Under the pieces are notes generated by a model. It searched no databases. It saw only the letters and a program-made list of their open reading frames with translations, and had not been told where the DNA came from. A DNA stretch of 64,000 bases from Desulfococcus sp041737845. Lineage in GTDB: Bacteria; Desulfobacterota; Desulfobacteria; Desulfobacterales; Desulfococcaceae. Position 1 is the stretch's first letter. Each line of letters opens with the position of its first letter. Made by a program: the position numbers and the translations under genes. The stretch lies in assembly GCF_041737845.1 (NCBI RefSeq), contig NZ_JBGSQX010000008.1:1-64000 (forward strand), given 5' to 3'. Shown piece after piece: positions 24,667 to 33,832 of this stretch.

Positions 24667-24761
24667 GAACAGACCGCCTTTTGTGGGGGGATGGAACGGG
24701 CCGGACGCAGTCCTTCTACCCGATCGTGGAATAATATCTTGATTTTAGCCTTCTCATCAGA

Positions 24762-24819
24762 TAAAAAAAGCCTCCACTGATTATGGAAGAAGCCTATCAA
24801 TGGGATACAGTGGAGGCTT
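24762..24819 (-). terminator. Terminator-type attenuator in the pyrE leader
   Basis: On the minus strand a perfect 12-bp stem (AAGCCTCCACTG and its complement) with a 28-base loop is followed by seven Ts. It lies about 95 bases before the pyrE ATG and about 35 bases after the predicted transcription start. An open frame runs through the hairpin and stops at pyrE. Just before the hairpin is a pyrimidine-rich stretch (CTGTTTCCAGTTTTCC) that could pause RNA polymerase at low UTP. Confidence 0.75.
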
Positions 24820-24861
24820 GGAGTGAGGAAAACTGGAAACAGCACTCCCCGGCTCGCACTC

Positions 24862-24890
24862 CTCATACCAGCTTACCCCCCGAGGGTCAA
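24862..24890 (-). promoter_or_regulatory. Sigma70-type promoter of pyrE
   Basis: TTGACC (24885-24890) and TATGAG (24862-24867) are 17 bases apart on the minus strand. This places the RNA start near 24855, upstream of the attenuator hairpin. Confidence 0.65.
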
Positions 24891-24916
24891 TTCAAAAGCA
24901 TTGGAGAGCATCCGCC

Positions 24917-25621
24917 GTGACTGCTTACGGGTCGCAAAGCGCCATCATCCAGATGTACAGGGTTTCCAAGCGGTATGGCGCCAAAAACGCGCTGGTGGAC
25001 ATTTCCCTTGATATCGCCGACAACGAGTTCCTCTTCCTCAGCGGGCCGAGCGGCGCAGGGAAGACAACCCTGCTGAAACTTCTCTACCTGGGGGAAACCG
25101 TCTCGGAAGGCCAGATCATTGTCGACGGGCTGAACCTGTCCCGCATTTCGCGGAAACGGGTTCCGTTTCTCCGCCGGAAATTCGGCATCATCTTCCAGGA
25201 TTACAAGCTGATTCCGACCAGAAACGTTTACGACAATGTCGCGCTGGTGGTCGAGGCGGTAGGCGTCGATCGACGGTCCATCCGGAAATTGGTCAGCAGC
25301 CTCCTCAGAACGGTTGAAATGGAGGACCGCAGCCGGGCGTTCCCGCCCAGCCTCTCCGGAGGCGAGCAGCAGCGGGTGGCCGTGGCCAGGGCCATCGCCG
25401 GGAATCCCAAGATCATTGTCGCGGATGAACCGACCGGCAGCCTGGACACCGAATCGGCCATGGTGATCATGAACCTGCTGAAGATCTACCATCGGCGGGG
25501 CGCGACGGTCGTCATCGCCACCCATGATACGGAGCTGATCCGCAGCACGGGCGGTCGGGTGGTCCTTCTCAACGGCGGATATCTCGATGTCTCAACCGTC
25601 ATTCCGAGGCAGCGGTCATGA
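24917..25621 (+). CDS. ftsE: Cell-division ABC ATPase FtsE
   Basis: The 234-residue ATPase has Walker A GPSGAGKT (43-50), the Q-loop, the signature LSGGEQQRVAVARAIAG and Walker B IIVADEPTGSLD. It pairs with FtsX to relay the state of the Z-ring to a periplasmic amidase activator, and FtsX and EnvC genes follow immediately. The start is a GTG with GGAGAG upstream. Its end overlaps ftsX by four bases. Confidence 0.95.
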   Translation: MTAYGSQSAIIQMYRVSKRYGAKNALVDISLDIADNEFLFLSGPSGAGKTTLLKLLYLGETVSEGQIIVDGLNLSRISRKRVPFLRRKFGIIFQDYKLIPTRNVYDNVALVVEAVGVDRRSIRKLVSSLLRTVEMEDRSRAFPPSLSGGEQQRVAVARAIAGNPKIIVADEPTGSLDTESAMVIMNLLKIYHRRGATVVIATHDTELIRSTGGRVVLLNGGYLDVSTVIPRQRS

Positions 25622-26496
25622 TCTATTTTGCCAAAAAAGTCATCAAGGACATGAAAGGGAATTTTTTCCTCAATGCCGTCACCTTGATGGCGATTGTTTT
25701 TTCCGTCCTCATCTTCAGCGCCTTCAGCCTTTTCTTCGTCAATGCCGGCGCACTGGTCAACCGGTGGATCGAGGATGCCAGGATCATGGTCTATCTGCAG
25801 CCGGATGTCTCGGCGGCGAAGATTTCCCGCCTGGGCGAAAGGATGGCGGCTGTTCCGGATGTGCGGGGGGTTGAATTCATCCCGAGGGACAAAGCCCTCG
25901 AGCGGTTCAGGGCTCAGTTGGGAAAACAGGCCTCCCTCCTGGACGGCATCACGGACAATCCCCTGCCGGATGCTTTCGAGGTTCTGATGGGGGTGCGGTC
26001 CTGGCGCTGGGACCATATCGAAACCATCGCCTTACGCATCGGCGCCCTCGACGGTGTGGCGGAGGTCGAATACGGCCAGGCCTGGCTGGGCCGTATTGTA
26101 AACATTCTGAATCTGTTCCGGCTGACCATTTTCGGTATGGGGGGGCTCTTCTTCATGGCCGTGATCTTTTTCGTGGCCAACACCATCCGGCTCGTTCTCT
26201 ATTCTCGACGGGAAGAGATCGACATCATGCGGCTTGTCGGCGCCTCGGAGAATTTCATCCGATACCCCCTTTACGTGCAAAGTCTGCTTCTGGGGGCCAT
26301 CGGCGGCGTCCTGGGCATCGGCGTGCTGTTCGAGCTGTACCGCCTTCTGACCGCCAACATGAGCGCCACCATGGCGTCGGCTTTTTTTGAAATGCGGTTT
26401 CTTCCGGTTGAAATCATTTTGACCATACTTTCGGGAAGCATGTTCGTGGGATGGTTGGGATGCTATATTTCTCTCAGAAAGTTCTTAAGGTCTTGA
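25618..26496 (+). CDS. ftsX: Cell-division permease FtsX
   Basis: The 292-residue protein has one N-terminal helix (about 21-45), a periplasmic loop of about 120 residues, and three further membrane helices, the FtsX fold. The loop contains WIEDARIMVYLQPDVS and GVEFIPRDKALERF, typical of FtsX. The loop should contact the EnvC coiled coil. The 3' end overlaps the envC start region, so ftsE, ftsX and envC are translated as a unit. Confidence 0.93.
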   Translation: MIYFAKKVIKDMKGNFFLNAVTLMAIVFSVLIFSAFSLFFVNAGALVNRWIEDARIMVYLQPDVSAAKISRLGERMAAVPDVRGVEFIPRDKALERFRAQLGKQASLLDGITDNPLPDAFEVLMGVRSWRWDHIETIALRIGALDGVAEVEYGQAWLGRIVNILNLFRLTIFGMGGLFFMAVIFFVANTIRLVLYSRREEIDIMRLVGASENFIRYPLYVQSLLLGAIGGVLGIGVLFELYRLLTANMSATMASAFFEMRFLPVEIILTILSGSMFVGWLGCYISLRKFLRS

Positions 26497-27692
26497 CCGC
26501 CGCCGGGAAGGCCGCCGCATTTGCCGCGGGGCTTGTGCTTGTCCTGGCCGCGGCAAGCGCCGGCGCTTCCCGCGAGGATGGCAAGCCGCCTCAGGCGCTT
26601 GAGCGCCTGAAGGAAACCTATGGCGAAACCCGGCGGGAAATGAAAAAGAAACAGGAAGACATCCGGAAACTCGCCGAAAAGGAGCATCAGGCCCTGGACA
26701 GCCTCGACGAGATCGACCTGTCCATCGATCGGGCGCGGAAAAGGATCGCATCATCGGAAGAAGCGCTTCGGGTCATCGAAGGGGAGATGTCGGCCGTTCT
26801 GTCGCGGTTCGAGGTTGTCCAGGTGGCGGTCCGGGAGCGAAAGGCCCACGCCGCAAAGCGGATGGTCGGTCTGTACAAGCTTTACAATCTGGGACGGATG
26901 AACCTGATCGCCAGCGCCGACTCTCTTGCGGATTTTCTGGGGCGGAGAAAGGCCTTGGAGCGGGTCCTCGACAGCGACCGGATCATCCTTGAGGAGTACC
27001 GCCGGCGCAGGGAGGAACTCGCGGAATTGAGCGCGCAACTGGCCCGTCAGAGACAGGAGCGGACGGCTGCGGAGGAGGCCCATCGACTGCAGATCGATGA
27101 CATGGAAGACAAAAGACGCCGAAGGGAGGCGCTGCTTGCCGGGATCCGGGATCAGAAGGCCGTGAGGGAAGCGACGCTGGCCTCCCTCAGGGAGCGGGCC
27201 GCTGCGCTGGATCGCGAGATTCAGTCTTTTCGGATTGAACCCCGGGAAGAAGCGGCGCCAGGGGAAAGAGCCAATGCTGATGGCGGATTCCGCCGTTTAA
27301 AGGGCTTGCTTAACCTGCCGGTTAAGGGTAAAATCACAAATTCTTTCGGTCGACATCGAAACCAGGCATCCGGCGTCATGAATTTCCAGAGCGGAATTGA
27401 CATCCAGTCAGACAGAGGGGAGCCCATCCGCTCGGTCTATCGGGGACGCGTCATTTTTTCGAGCTGGTTCAAGGGGTACGGCAATATGCTCATCATCGAC
27501 CACGAGGATCATTACTACACCCTCTACGCTCATGCGGAAGAGCTGTTCAAGCAAAAGGGGGACAGCGTCCACGAGGACGAGGTGATCGGAACGGTCGGCG
27601 ACAGCGGTGCCATGGGCGGCCCCGGCCTCCATTTCGAGGTTCGTCATCATGGAAAACCGGTAGATCCCATGATATGGTTGAAAAAAGGATAA
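26451..27692 (+). CDS. envC: Murein hydrolase activator EnvC (degenerate LytM domain)
   Basis: The 413-residue protein has a signal peptide (about 10-40), a long coiled coil (about 48-265) and a C-terminal M23/LytM domain. Two of the zinc ligands of active M23 peptidases are missing: the usual HxGID reads QSGID and the usual HLHFE reads GLHFE. This fits EnvC, which switches on amidases instead of cutting peptidoglycan itself. The position after ftsEX supports the call. The ATG at 26460 is an alternative start. A short gap leads to ctpA. Confidence 0.9.
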   Translation: MVGMLYFSQKVLKVLTAAGKAAAFAAGLVLVLAAASAGASREDGKPPQALERLKETYGETRREMKKKQEDIRKLAEKEHQALDSLDEIDLSIDRARKRIASSEEALRVIEGEMSAVLSRFEVVQVAVRERKAHAAKRMVGLYKLYNLGRMNLIASADSLADFLGRRKALERVLDSDRIILEEYRRRREELAELSAQLARQRQERTAAEEAHRLQIDDMEDKRRRREALLAGIRDQKAVREATLASLRERAAALDREIQSFRIEPREEAAPGERANADGGFRRLKGLLNLPVKGKITNSFGRHRNQASGVMNFQSGIDIQSDRGEPIRSVYRGRVIFSSWFKGYGNMLIIDHEDHYYTLYAHAEELFKQKGDSVHEDEVIGTVGDSGAMGGPGLHFEVRHHGKPVDPMIWLKKG

Positions 27693-27717
27693 TCATTTTT
27701 TTTTAAGGAGTTCATCA

Positions 27718-29082
27718 ATGCCTCGAAACAAAGAACGGTGTGTCAGACGATGCCTTGCCATCTTCATCCTGATGGTCTTATGGCTCGCTTCGGGAAACCT
27801 CCAGGAGCTGTCGGCCGGCGATGAAGAGACCTACAAGGGGCTCAAAATATTTTCAGATGTCATCGACCTGATCGAGAAGAATTATGTTGATCCCGTGGAC
27901 AGCAAGGATCTGATTCAAAAGGCCATCCAGGGAATGGTCGGCAGCCTGGATCCGCATTCCCAGTTGCTTCCGCCCGAGGCGTTCGAGGAGCTGCAGATCG
28001 ATACGCGGGGGGAGTTCGGCGGCATCGGCATCGTGATCACCATGCAGAAGGGGTTCCTCACGGTGATCTCCCCCATTGAGGGGACCCCGGCATACAAAGC
28101 CGGGATCAAGGCCGGCGACATCATCATCAAGGTGGACGGCGAATCGACCAAGGACATGATGCTCTGGGAGGCGGTGAAAAAAATGCGCGGCCCCAAGGGC
28201 GAGTCGGTGGAGATCACCGTTTTTCGGGAAGGTGAAACCGATCCCATGGATTTCACCCTGGTCCGGGATATCATCCCAATCGAAAGCGTCCGTTACATGG
28301 CCCTTCAGCCGGGATACGGCTATATTCGCATCACCAATTTCCAGGAAAACACCACCGATGACCTCAATGCCGCCCTGAAAGCCATGGAGCAGGGAAAAAC
28401 CCCCATGAAAGGGCTGGTCCTGGATCTGCGCGACAATCCCGGCGGGCTTCTCAATCAGGCCGTCGACGTATCGGATGTCTTTCTTGACGCCGGAAACATC
28501 GTCTCAATCAAGGGCCGCCTCGAAAAACATACCAAGATATTCGATGCCAAACCCAACCGCCTGAAGCGTGCGTATCCCATCGTCGTCCTCATCAACGGCG
28601 GCAGCGCCAGTGCTTCCGAAATCGTCGCCGGTGCGCTTCAAGATCATCACCGGGCGGTGATTCTGGGGACCACCTCCTTTGGCAAGGGATCCGTCCAAAC
28701 GGTGGAATCCCTCCGGGACGGGTACGGCCTTAAATTCACCATCGCCCGGTACTACACCCCCAGCGGGCGATCCATCCAGGCCCAGGGCATCGTACCCGAC
28801 ATCGAGGTCAAGCCGCAGGTGATCGAAGAAGAGGCGGGGGGCGAAAGCGAGCAGATGCTGAAGGAGCGGGACCTCAAGAATCATCTGGGCGCTGAGCCGT
28901 TCCCCCCGGCCGCGCCCGAACCCGGCGACAAACAGAAAAAGGAAAAAGATCCCGCGGATGACCGGAAGTCGGATACCCGCTACGGGCCGATAGATGTCAA
29001 GGGTCTCCAGAGCGACAACCAGGTGATGCGCGCGCTTGAAATCCTCAAGGGATACCAGATCCTGACCGAAGCGCGCAGTTGA
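27718..29082 (+). CDS. ctpA: C-terminal processing protease, S41 family
   Basis: The 454-residue protein has a signal anchor (about 11-28), a PDZ domain (about 92-180, GEFGGIGIVI and AGIKAGDIIIKVDG) and the S41 catalytic core with serine in INGGSASASEIVAGAL (296-300) and lysine K323 in SFGKGSVQ. Such periplasmic proteases trim cell-wall enzymes and lipoproteins. An AAGGAG site precedes the ATG. It follows the ftsEX-envC operon by 25 bases, in keeping with a cell-wall role. Two terminators follow the gene. Confidence 0.94.
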   Translation: MPRNKERCVRRCLAIFILMVLWLASGNLQELSAGDEETYKGLKIFSDVIDLIEKNYVDPVDSKDLIQKAIQGMVGSLDPHSQLLPPEAFEELQIDTRGEFGGIGIVITMQKGFLTVISPIEGTPAYKAGIKAGDIIIKVDGESTKDMMLWEAVKKMRGPKGESVEITVFREGETDPMDFTLVRDIIPIESVRYMALQPGYGYIRITNFQENTTDDLNAALKAMEQGKTPMKGLVLDLRDNPGGLLNQAVDVSDVFLDAGNIVSIKGRLEKHTKIFDAKPNRLKRAYPIVVLINGGSASASEIVAGALQDHHRAVILGTTSFGKGSVQTVESLRDGYGLKFTIARYYTPSGRSIQAQGIVPDIEVKPQVIEEEAGGESEQMLKERDLKNHLGAEPFPPAAPEPGDKQKKEKDPADDRKSDTRYGPIDVKGLQSDNQVMRALEILKGYQILTEARS

Positions 29083-29132
29083 TTCCCCCCGCAGGTTTCG
29101 CAGGCGAGTTTCATCCCGCCTGAAGGCACGAC

Positions 29133-29178
29133 CGGGCCGACGCATTCCCCTCGCGGGGAGCGCGTCGGCCCGCCTTTT
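29133..29178 (+). terminator. Intrinsic terminator after ctpA
   Basis: An 11-bp perfect stem (CGGGCCGACGC with its complement) is followed by CCTTTTTGG. It lies 50 bases after the ctpA stop and probably ends the ftsE-ctpA transcript. Confidence 0.8.
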
Positions 29179-29213
29179 TGGCGCAGAACGCCCGCTCTAC
29201 CGTCCGCAGGGCG

Positions 29214-29244
29214 GGCCTGCCGGTACGCATCCGGCAGGCCTTTT
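29214..29244 (+). terminator. Second hairpin terminator before dksA
   Basis: A 10-bp stem (GGCCTGCCGG with its complement) and a seven-base loop are followed by TTTT. It acts as a backup terminator or belongs to a short unannotated transcript. Confidence 0.65.
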
Positions 29245-29370
29245 CCGGCCCCCTGTCTCGAAACGCTGTGAATTTTATGCTTTACTATAACTTCATTCAT
29301 GTTTATGCTCCTCATTTAAAAAAAAATCAATTAGAGAACCAAGACCCAACAACATGATGCGGGGCGCACT

Positions 29371-29733
29371 ATGAAACAGGAACATATTGATTATTTCAGG
29401 GCATTTTTAACCCAGCGGTTACAGGAGCTGTTGAACCGTGCAGACAATACCGTGACCGGTATGACGCATCAGAAGGAAAATTTTCCGGATCCGACGGATC
29501 GTGCGTCCCTGGAGTCGGATCGAAATTTCATGCTTCGCATTCGGGACAGGGAAAACAAACTGATCAAGAAAATCAAGAACGCCCTCGATCGGATTGAAGA
29601 CGGCTCCTTCGGGATCTGTGAGAGCTGCGGAGAGGATATCGCCATTGAACGCCTCCAGGCGAGACCGGTGACCGCCCTGTGCATTGCGTGCAAGACCAAG
29701 GAGGAGGCGAAGGAAAAGTCCCTTGGACTGTAA
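29371..29733 (+). CDS. dksA: RNA polymerase-binding factor DksA
   Basis: The 120-residue protein is a DksA/TraR-family protein with the coiled-coil tip motif NFPDPTDRAS (acidic residues that enter the RNA polymerase secondary channel) and the zinc finger CESC...CIAC (about residues 88-112). The length and the sequence RDRENKLIKKIKNALDRIEDGSFGICESCGE are very close to the proteobacterial DksA. It works with ppGpp in the stringent response. The next gene starts within its last codons. Confidence 0.94.
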   Translation: MKQEHIDYFRAFLTQRLQELLNRADNTVTGMTHQKENFPDPTDRASLESDRNFMLRIRDRENKLIKKIKNALDRIEDGSFGICESCGEDIAIERLQARPVTALCIACKTKEEAKEKSLGL

Positions 29734-30622
29734 TCGCGATGCAAAGGTAGACCTTCACGTTCACTCCACCGCCTCGGATGGAACCCTCCCCCCGCTTCAA
29801 ATCCTCCGACGGGCCGTCGCGCTGGGGTTGAAGGCGATCGCCATCACCGATCACGACACCGTGGCCGGCGCAAGGGATGTGGCGGCGGCCGGCGTCCCGC
29901 CGTCGATGCGCTTTTTCACGGGGATTGAGATCAGCGCGGCACCCCCGCCGGGTTACCCCTGCCGCGGCAGTTTTCATGTGTTGGGCTACGGGATACGATT
30001 GGATGACCCGCTGCTGGAGGACGCCCTGGCCGTGCTTCAAACCGCCCGAAGGGAGAGAAACCCCGGCATGATATCCCGGCTCCGGGAGCTGGGGATGGAC
30101 ATCTCCATGGCGGAGCTCGCAGCAGAGGCGGGGGACGGCCAGATCGGGCGGCCTCATATCGCCAGATGCATGATGAACAAAGGGTACGTGGAAACCTTTG
30201 ACGAGGCCTTCGATCGGTTCATCGGGGCCGGAAAGCCCGCCTACGTCGACAAATATCGCATCAGTTGTGAAAGGGCGATCCATCTGATCCGCCATGCCGG
30301 CGGCGTCGCCGTGCTGGCCCATCCGGGCCTGCTGCGCCCCGCGGGCAGCCCGTCCTTCGATGATCTGATCCGGGGATTGACGGCCATGGGGCTGGGCGGC
30401 ATCGAGGTCTATTATCCGGAGCACACCCCGGAGCAGACCGCCCTTTACCGGAGCACCGCGGAGCGTTTCGGGCTCGTCATGACCGGAGGCACCGACTATC
30501 ACGGCGACATCAAGCCCGGCATCGAGCTGGGAATCGGAGACGGCACGTTTTCGGTTCCCGAGTTTGTTTACGAGAAGCTGGCCGAACGCTGCGGCGCGGC
30601 CGGCGGAATTTCGGAACGATAG
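29723..30622 (+). CDS. PHP-domain phosphoesterase
   Basis: The 299-residue protein has the metal motifs of the PHP family: VDLHVHSTASDG near the start, ITDHDTVAGA, GIEISA, RPHIAR, AHPG and GGTDYHGD. It resembles RnaAM/TrpH-type 3',5'-nucleoside bisphosphate phosphatases, which also trim short RNA 5' ends. The start is a TTG at 29723, overlapping the dksA end, with purine-rich sequence before it; earlier in-frame starts would add an Arg-rich stretch not seen in relatives. It may recycle pAp-like nucleotides. Confidence 0.88.
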   Translation: MDCNRDAKVDLHVHSTASDGTLPPLQILRRAVALGLKAIAITDHDTVAGARDVAAAGVPPSMRFFTGIEISAAPPPGYPCRGSFHVLGYGIRLDDPLLEDALAVLQTARRERNPGMISRLRELGMDISMAELAAEAGDGQIGRPHIARCMMNKGYVETFDEAFDRFIGAGKPAYVDKYRISCERAIHLIRHAGGVAVLAHPGLLRPAGSPSFDDLIRGLTAMGLGGIEVYYPEHTPEQTALYRSTAERFGLVMTGGTDYHGDIKPGIELGIGDGTFSVPEFVYEKLAERCGAAGGISER

Positions 30623-30747
30623 AGTTCCAGATAATGATCCTGGCATTGCCGCCGATGGCCGATGGAAGACCGGAACGACGCGCTCCTCATGCCCTGCCTG
30701 CATCATTATCTGAAGGTCTGCACTCCCGGACTGTTGGTTGGAAAACG

Positions 30748-31461
30748 ATGAAATTGTCGAAGCTGGAGTCAAAACTCTCCTACCGGTTCAAAAACAGGCA
30801 TCTGCTTGAAGAGGCCTGCCGCCACAGCTCCTTTGTCAATGAACAGCCGGAGACCCATGCGGCGCCGTCGTCCATGAAAGACAACGAGCGGCTCGAATTC
30901 CTGGGGGACGCGGTGCTTAACCTGGTGGTCGGGCATATGCTCATGGAACGGTATCTGGAATTGCCGGAAGGGGATCTTTCCCGAATGCGGGCCAACCTTG
31001 TCAACGAATCGGAGCTGGCAAGCGTGGCCAAGGAGATCGATCTCGGGGAGTTCCTCCGGCTGGGCCGGGGGGAGATCCAGAGCCACGGCCGGGAGAAGAG
31101 GTCCATCCTGGCGGATGCCTTCGAGGCGGTCATTGCGGCCATTTACCTGGACGGCGGGTTCGAGGCGGCCCAGCGCTTCGTCCGGGACCGGTTTGCCGAG
31201 CGGGTTTCCGGCACCGCCACCCCCGTGTCGCCCGTGGACTACAAGAGCCGCCTTCAGGAGATCGTCCAGACGGCCCACAAGGGCATGCCGACCTATCATG
31301 TCATCGCAGAGAGCGGTCCGGACCACGACAAGACCTTTGTCGTGAAAATCGTCGTGTGTGATCTGGACGCCGAGGGGACCGGCAAAAGCAAAAAGACGGC
31401 CGAGCAGGATGCTGCGCGCCGGGCATTGACATTGCTGGAGAATCATCAACCGCTCCATTGA
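30748..31461 (+). CDS. rnc: Ribonuclease III
   Basis: The 237-residue protein has an RNase III domain with the signature NERLEFLGDAVLNLVVG (about 49-65), the ILADAFEAVIAAIYLDGG acidic site, and a C-terminal double-stranded RNA-binding domain (DYKSRLQEIVQ, KSKKTAEQDAARRAL). It cuts dsRNA in rRNA and mRNA processing. The ATG at 30748 matches the family start; the open frame runs 38 codons further up without likeness. The radical SAM gene overlaps its stop. Confidence 0.95.
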   Translation: MKLSKLESKLSYRFKNRHLLEEACRHSSFVNEQPETHAAPSSMKDNERLEFLGDAVLNLVVGHMLMERYLELPEGDLSRMRANLVNESELASVAKEIDLGEFLRLGRGEIQSHGREKRSILADAFEAVIAAIYLDGGFEAAQRFVRDRFAERVSGTATPVSPVDYKSRLQEIVQTAHKGMPTYHVIAESGPDHDKTFVVKIVVCDLDAEGTGKSKKTAEQDAARRALTLLENHQPLH

Positions 31462-32540
31462 CCTCATCCGCCACAAAGACAGCCGGGATCCAAAAGCCTT
31501 TTATTATTCCTGTTTTCATTCCACACGCAGGATGTCCCCACCGGTGCGTCTTCTGCAGCCAGGAGGACATCACCCGCCAAGGGGGCGGCCCATATCCATC
31601 GGAGGCGGTTCGTGCCCGGATCGACGCCTTCCTGAAGTTCAAGGGGCCGGGCCGCGGCGAGGTTCAGGTCTCCTTCTACGGCGGCAATTTTCTGGGATTG
31701 GAACCCGCGGAGATCCTGCGTCTCCTCGCGGGGGCGGACCGCTTCGTCCGCTCGGGCGCCGTGGACGGCATCCGGTTTTCGACCCGGCCGGACACCATCA
31801 CCCCGGACCGCCTCGACCTGCTGTCGGAGTTCCCTGTCGCCGTCGTGGAGCTCGGGGCCCAATCCATGGATGACGGGGTCCTGGCGGAAGCGCGGCGGGG
31901 CCACACGGCGGCGGATACCCGGGCGGCGGTTCTTCGGCTCAAATCCCGGGGGCTCTCCGTCGGACTCCAGATGATGGCCGGCCTCCCGGGGGACACCCCG
32001 GAAAAAACCTGTGGGACAGCCCGGGAGATCGCGGATCTTTCCCCCGATTTTGTCCGAATCTATCCCACTCTCGTGCTGAAAAACAGCCTCCTCGCGGCCT
32101 GGCACCGACAGGGCCGGTATGCCCCCCTCTCCCTCGAGGATGCGGTAGCCCTCGTCGCCCGCCTGCATGCCTTTTTTGTCCGGAAGGGCATCCCGGTGAT
32201 CCGGATGGGGCTTCAGGCCTCCGAGTCCCTCAATGACGCAGGAACGGTGGTGGCCGGCCCCTATCACCCGGCGTTCGGGCACCTTGTCTATTCGCGCCAA
32301 TTCCTTTCCTGCGCGTCGAAGCTTCTGGAGAACGAAGCCGCAGGGTCTTCGCCGGTCGTCATCCAGGTGCATCCCCGGAATATTTCCCGGATGAGGGGGC
32401 TTGGAAACAAGAATATTGAAATTCTGAAGAAAATGTTTCATATAGATCGCATCGCGGTGATCCCCAACCCCGCGGTTTCGATGACCGCCGTCAGGGTGAA
32501 TCGAACGGGCGATATCTACAGCGGACCTTTTGACAAATGA
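31458..32540 (+). CDS. Radical SAM protein, Elp3/YhcC-like
   Basis: The 360-residue protein has the radical SAM cluster motif GCPHRCVFC (CxxxCxxC) near residue 26, followed by VSFYGGNFLGLEP, FSTRPDTITPD, VELGAQSMDDGVL and LQMMAGLPGDTPE. These match the Elp3-related radical SAM subgroup used in coproporphyrinogen-like and tRNA-modifying enzymes. The substrate is unknown. It starts with TTG overlapping the rnc stop. Such a gene next to rnc is common in Desulfobacterota. Confidence 0.85.
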   Translation: MTSSATKTAGIQKPFIIPVFIPHAGCPHRCVFCSQEDITRQGGGPYPSEAVRARIDAFLKFKGPGRGEVQVSFYGGNFLGLEPAEILRLLAGADRFVRSGAVDGIRFSTRPDTITPDRLDLLSEFPVAVVELGAQSMDDGVLAEARRGHTAADTRAAVLRLKSRGLSVGLQMMAGLPGDTPEKTCGTAREIADLSPDFVRIYPTLVLKNSLLAAWHRQGRYAPLSLEDAVALVARLHAFFVRKGIPVIRMGLQASESLNDAGTVVAGPYHPAFGHLVYSRQFLSCASKLLENEAAGSSPVVIQVHPRNISRMRGLGNKNIEILKKMFHIDRIAVIPNPAVSMTAVRVNRTGDIYSGPFDK

Positions 32541-32624
32541 ATCACGGCAACGGAGCGATCAGACCTTCTATGGAGTCGTCCATCTTGATGGTCTTCCAAG
32601 AGTTGTCGGACGGAGAGGAATATC

Positions 32625-33599
32625 ATGTCGGAAAATGGCAAGTATGATCTGGTGATTGTGGGCGGTGGTCCGGGGGGGCTCTCCGCCGGGATTTACGCCA
32701 TGCGCGCGGCCTTGAAGACGGTCCTTGTCGAGAAGGGCTTAGCCGGCGGACAGGTGGCGATGTCGGATGAGGTGGAGAACTACCCGGGGTTCATCCAGGT
32801 CAGCGGGGCGGAGCTGTCCATGAAATTCGTCGAGCATGCAAAGGCCTGCGAGCTTGAAATGGTCTCCGATGAGGTGACGGCGGTCGAACCCGGCCCTGAG
32901 CACCATTTGGTCCGACTGGGCTCCGGGAAGGTCTATCAAACCCGTTCCGTGATCCTTGCAACGGGGGGCAGGCCTCGCAAACTGGGCATCCCCGGTGAGG
33001 ACGAATACTACGGCAAAGGGGTTTCCTACTGCGCCGTCTGTGATGGTTTTTTCTTCAGAAACAAGACCGTCATTGTCGTGGGCGGCGGCGACACCGCGGC
33101 GGAAGAGGCCCTGTATCTTGCCAAGATCGCCAAAAAAGTTTACATCGCCCACCGGCGCGATGCCTTCCGGGCGAGCATGATCCTTCAGAAGCGGATCGAG
33201 GCCGATTGCAATATCGAGGTCCTCTGGAATACGGTCCTGACGAAGATCAACGCCGATGCATCCGGCGTCTGCGGCGCGGACCTGAAAGACATCCGGACCG
33301 GGGAAGCGCGTTCCCTGGATCTGGACGGGGCGTTTATCTTCATCGGGTTCGACCCCGAAGGCGGGATCGTGCCTGCGGGCATCAAAAAAAATGCCGACGG
33401 GTATGTGGTCACCGATGACAAATGCGAAACCCAGATTCCCGGCATCTTCGTGATCGGAGACCTCCGGGAGAAATATGCCCGGCAGATTGTCATTGCGGCT
33501 GCGGACGGGTGTACGGCGGCATTGGCGGCCGCCCATTTCGTGGAGATGAAACAGGGGCTCCCCGATGTCTGCGAAGCGCCCGCGGGCTTGTTTGAATAG
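32625..33599 (+). CDS. trxB: Thioredoxin reductase-like flavoprotein
   Basis: The 324-residue protein has the FAD-binding GGGPGGLSAGIYAMRA, the redox pair CAVC in YCAVCDGFFF (about residue 139-142), the pyridine nucleotide site VVGGGDTAAEEALYL and the C-terminal GIFVIGDLREKYARQIVIAAADG. This is standard for thioredoxin reductase, which passes NADPH electrons to thioredoxin. The HRRD motif of NADPH binding is kept. The start has GAGAGGAAT upstream. The peroxidase gene tpx is 700 bases away and may draw on this system. Confidence 0.93.
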   Translation: MSENGKYDLVIVGGGPGGLSAGIYAMRAALKTVLVEKGLAGGQVAMSDEVENYPGFIQVSGAELSMKFVEHAKACELEMVSDEVTAVEPGPEHHLVRLGSGKVYQTRSVILATGGRPRKLGIPGEDEYYGKGVSYCAVCDGFFFRNKTVIVVGGGDTAAEEALYLAKIAKKVYIAHRRDAFRASMILQKRIEADCNIEVLWNTVLTKINADASGVCGADLKDIRTGEARSLDLDGAFIFIGFDPEGGIVPAGIKKNADGYVVTDDKCETQIPGIFVIGDLREKYARQIVIAAADGCTAALAAAHFVEMKQGLPDVCEAPAGLFE

Positions 33600-33630
33600 C
33601 GCCTCCGGCCGGCTGCGGGAGGATTTGAAT

Positions 33631-33659
33631 TTGACAGGCAAGCGGCGGCTCATTATGAT
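33631..33659 (+). promoter_or_regulatory. Near-consensus sigma70 promoter
   Basis: TTGACA (33631-33636) and TATGAT (33654-33659) are 17 bases apart. The promoter should drive the unknown gene at 33833 and tpx, leaving a leader of about 165 bases. Confidence 0.75.
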
Positions 33660-33832
33660 TCTTGTTGCTATATGAAGGTTTTCAAACGGGCTTGACATGG
33701 CGGCTCCGCCCGATGCCCGTCCTCCCCGAGAGGGCCCGAGGCCGGCGCTTTTCGCGGTGCGCCGCCGGGGTCCCGTCGATGATCAGGATAAACAACAGGG
33801 TTTTCATATCTTCATATTTTCTAGGAGAGACG

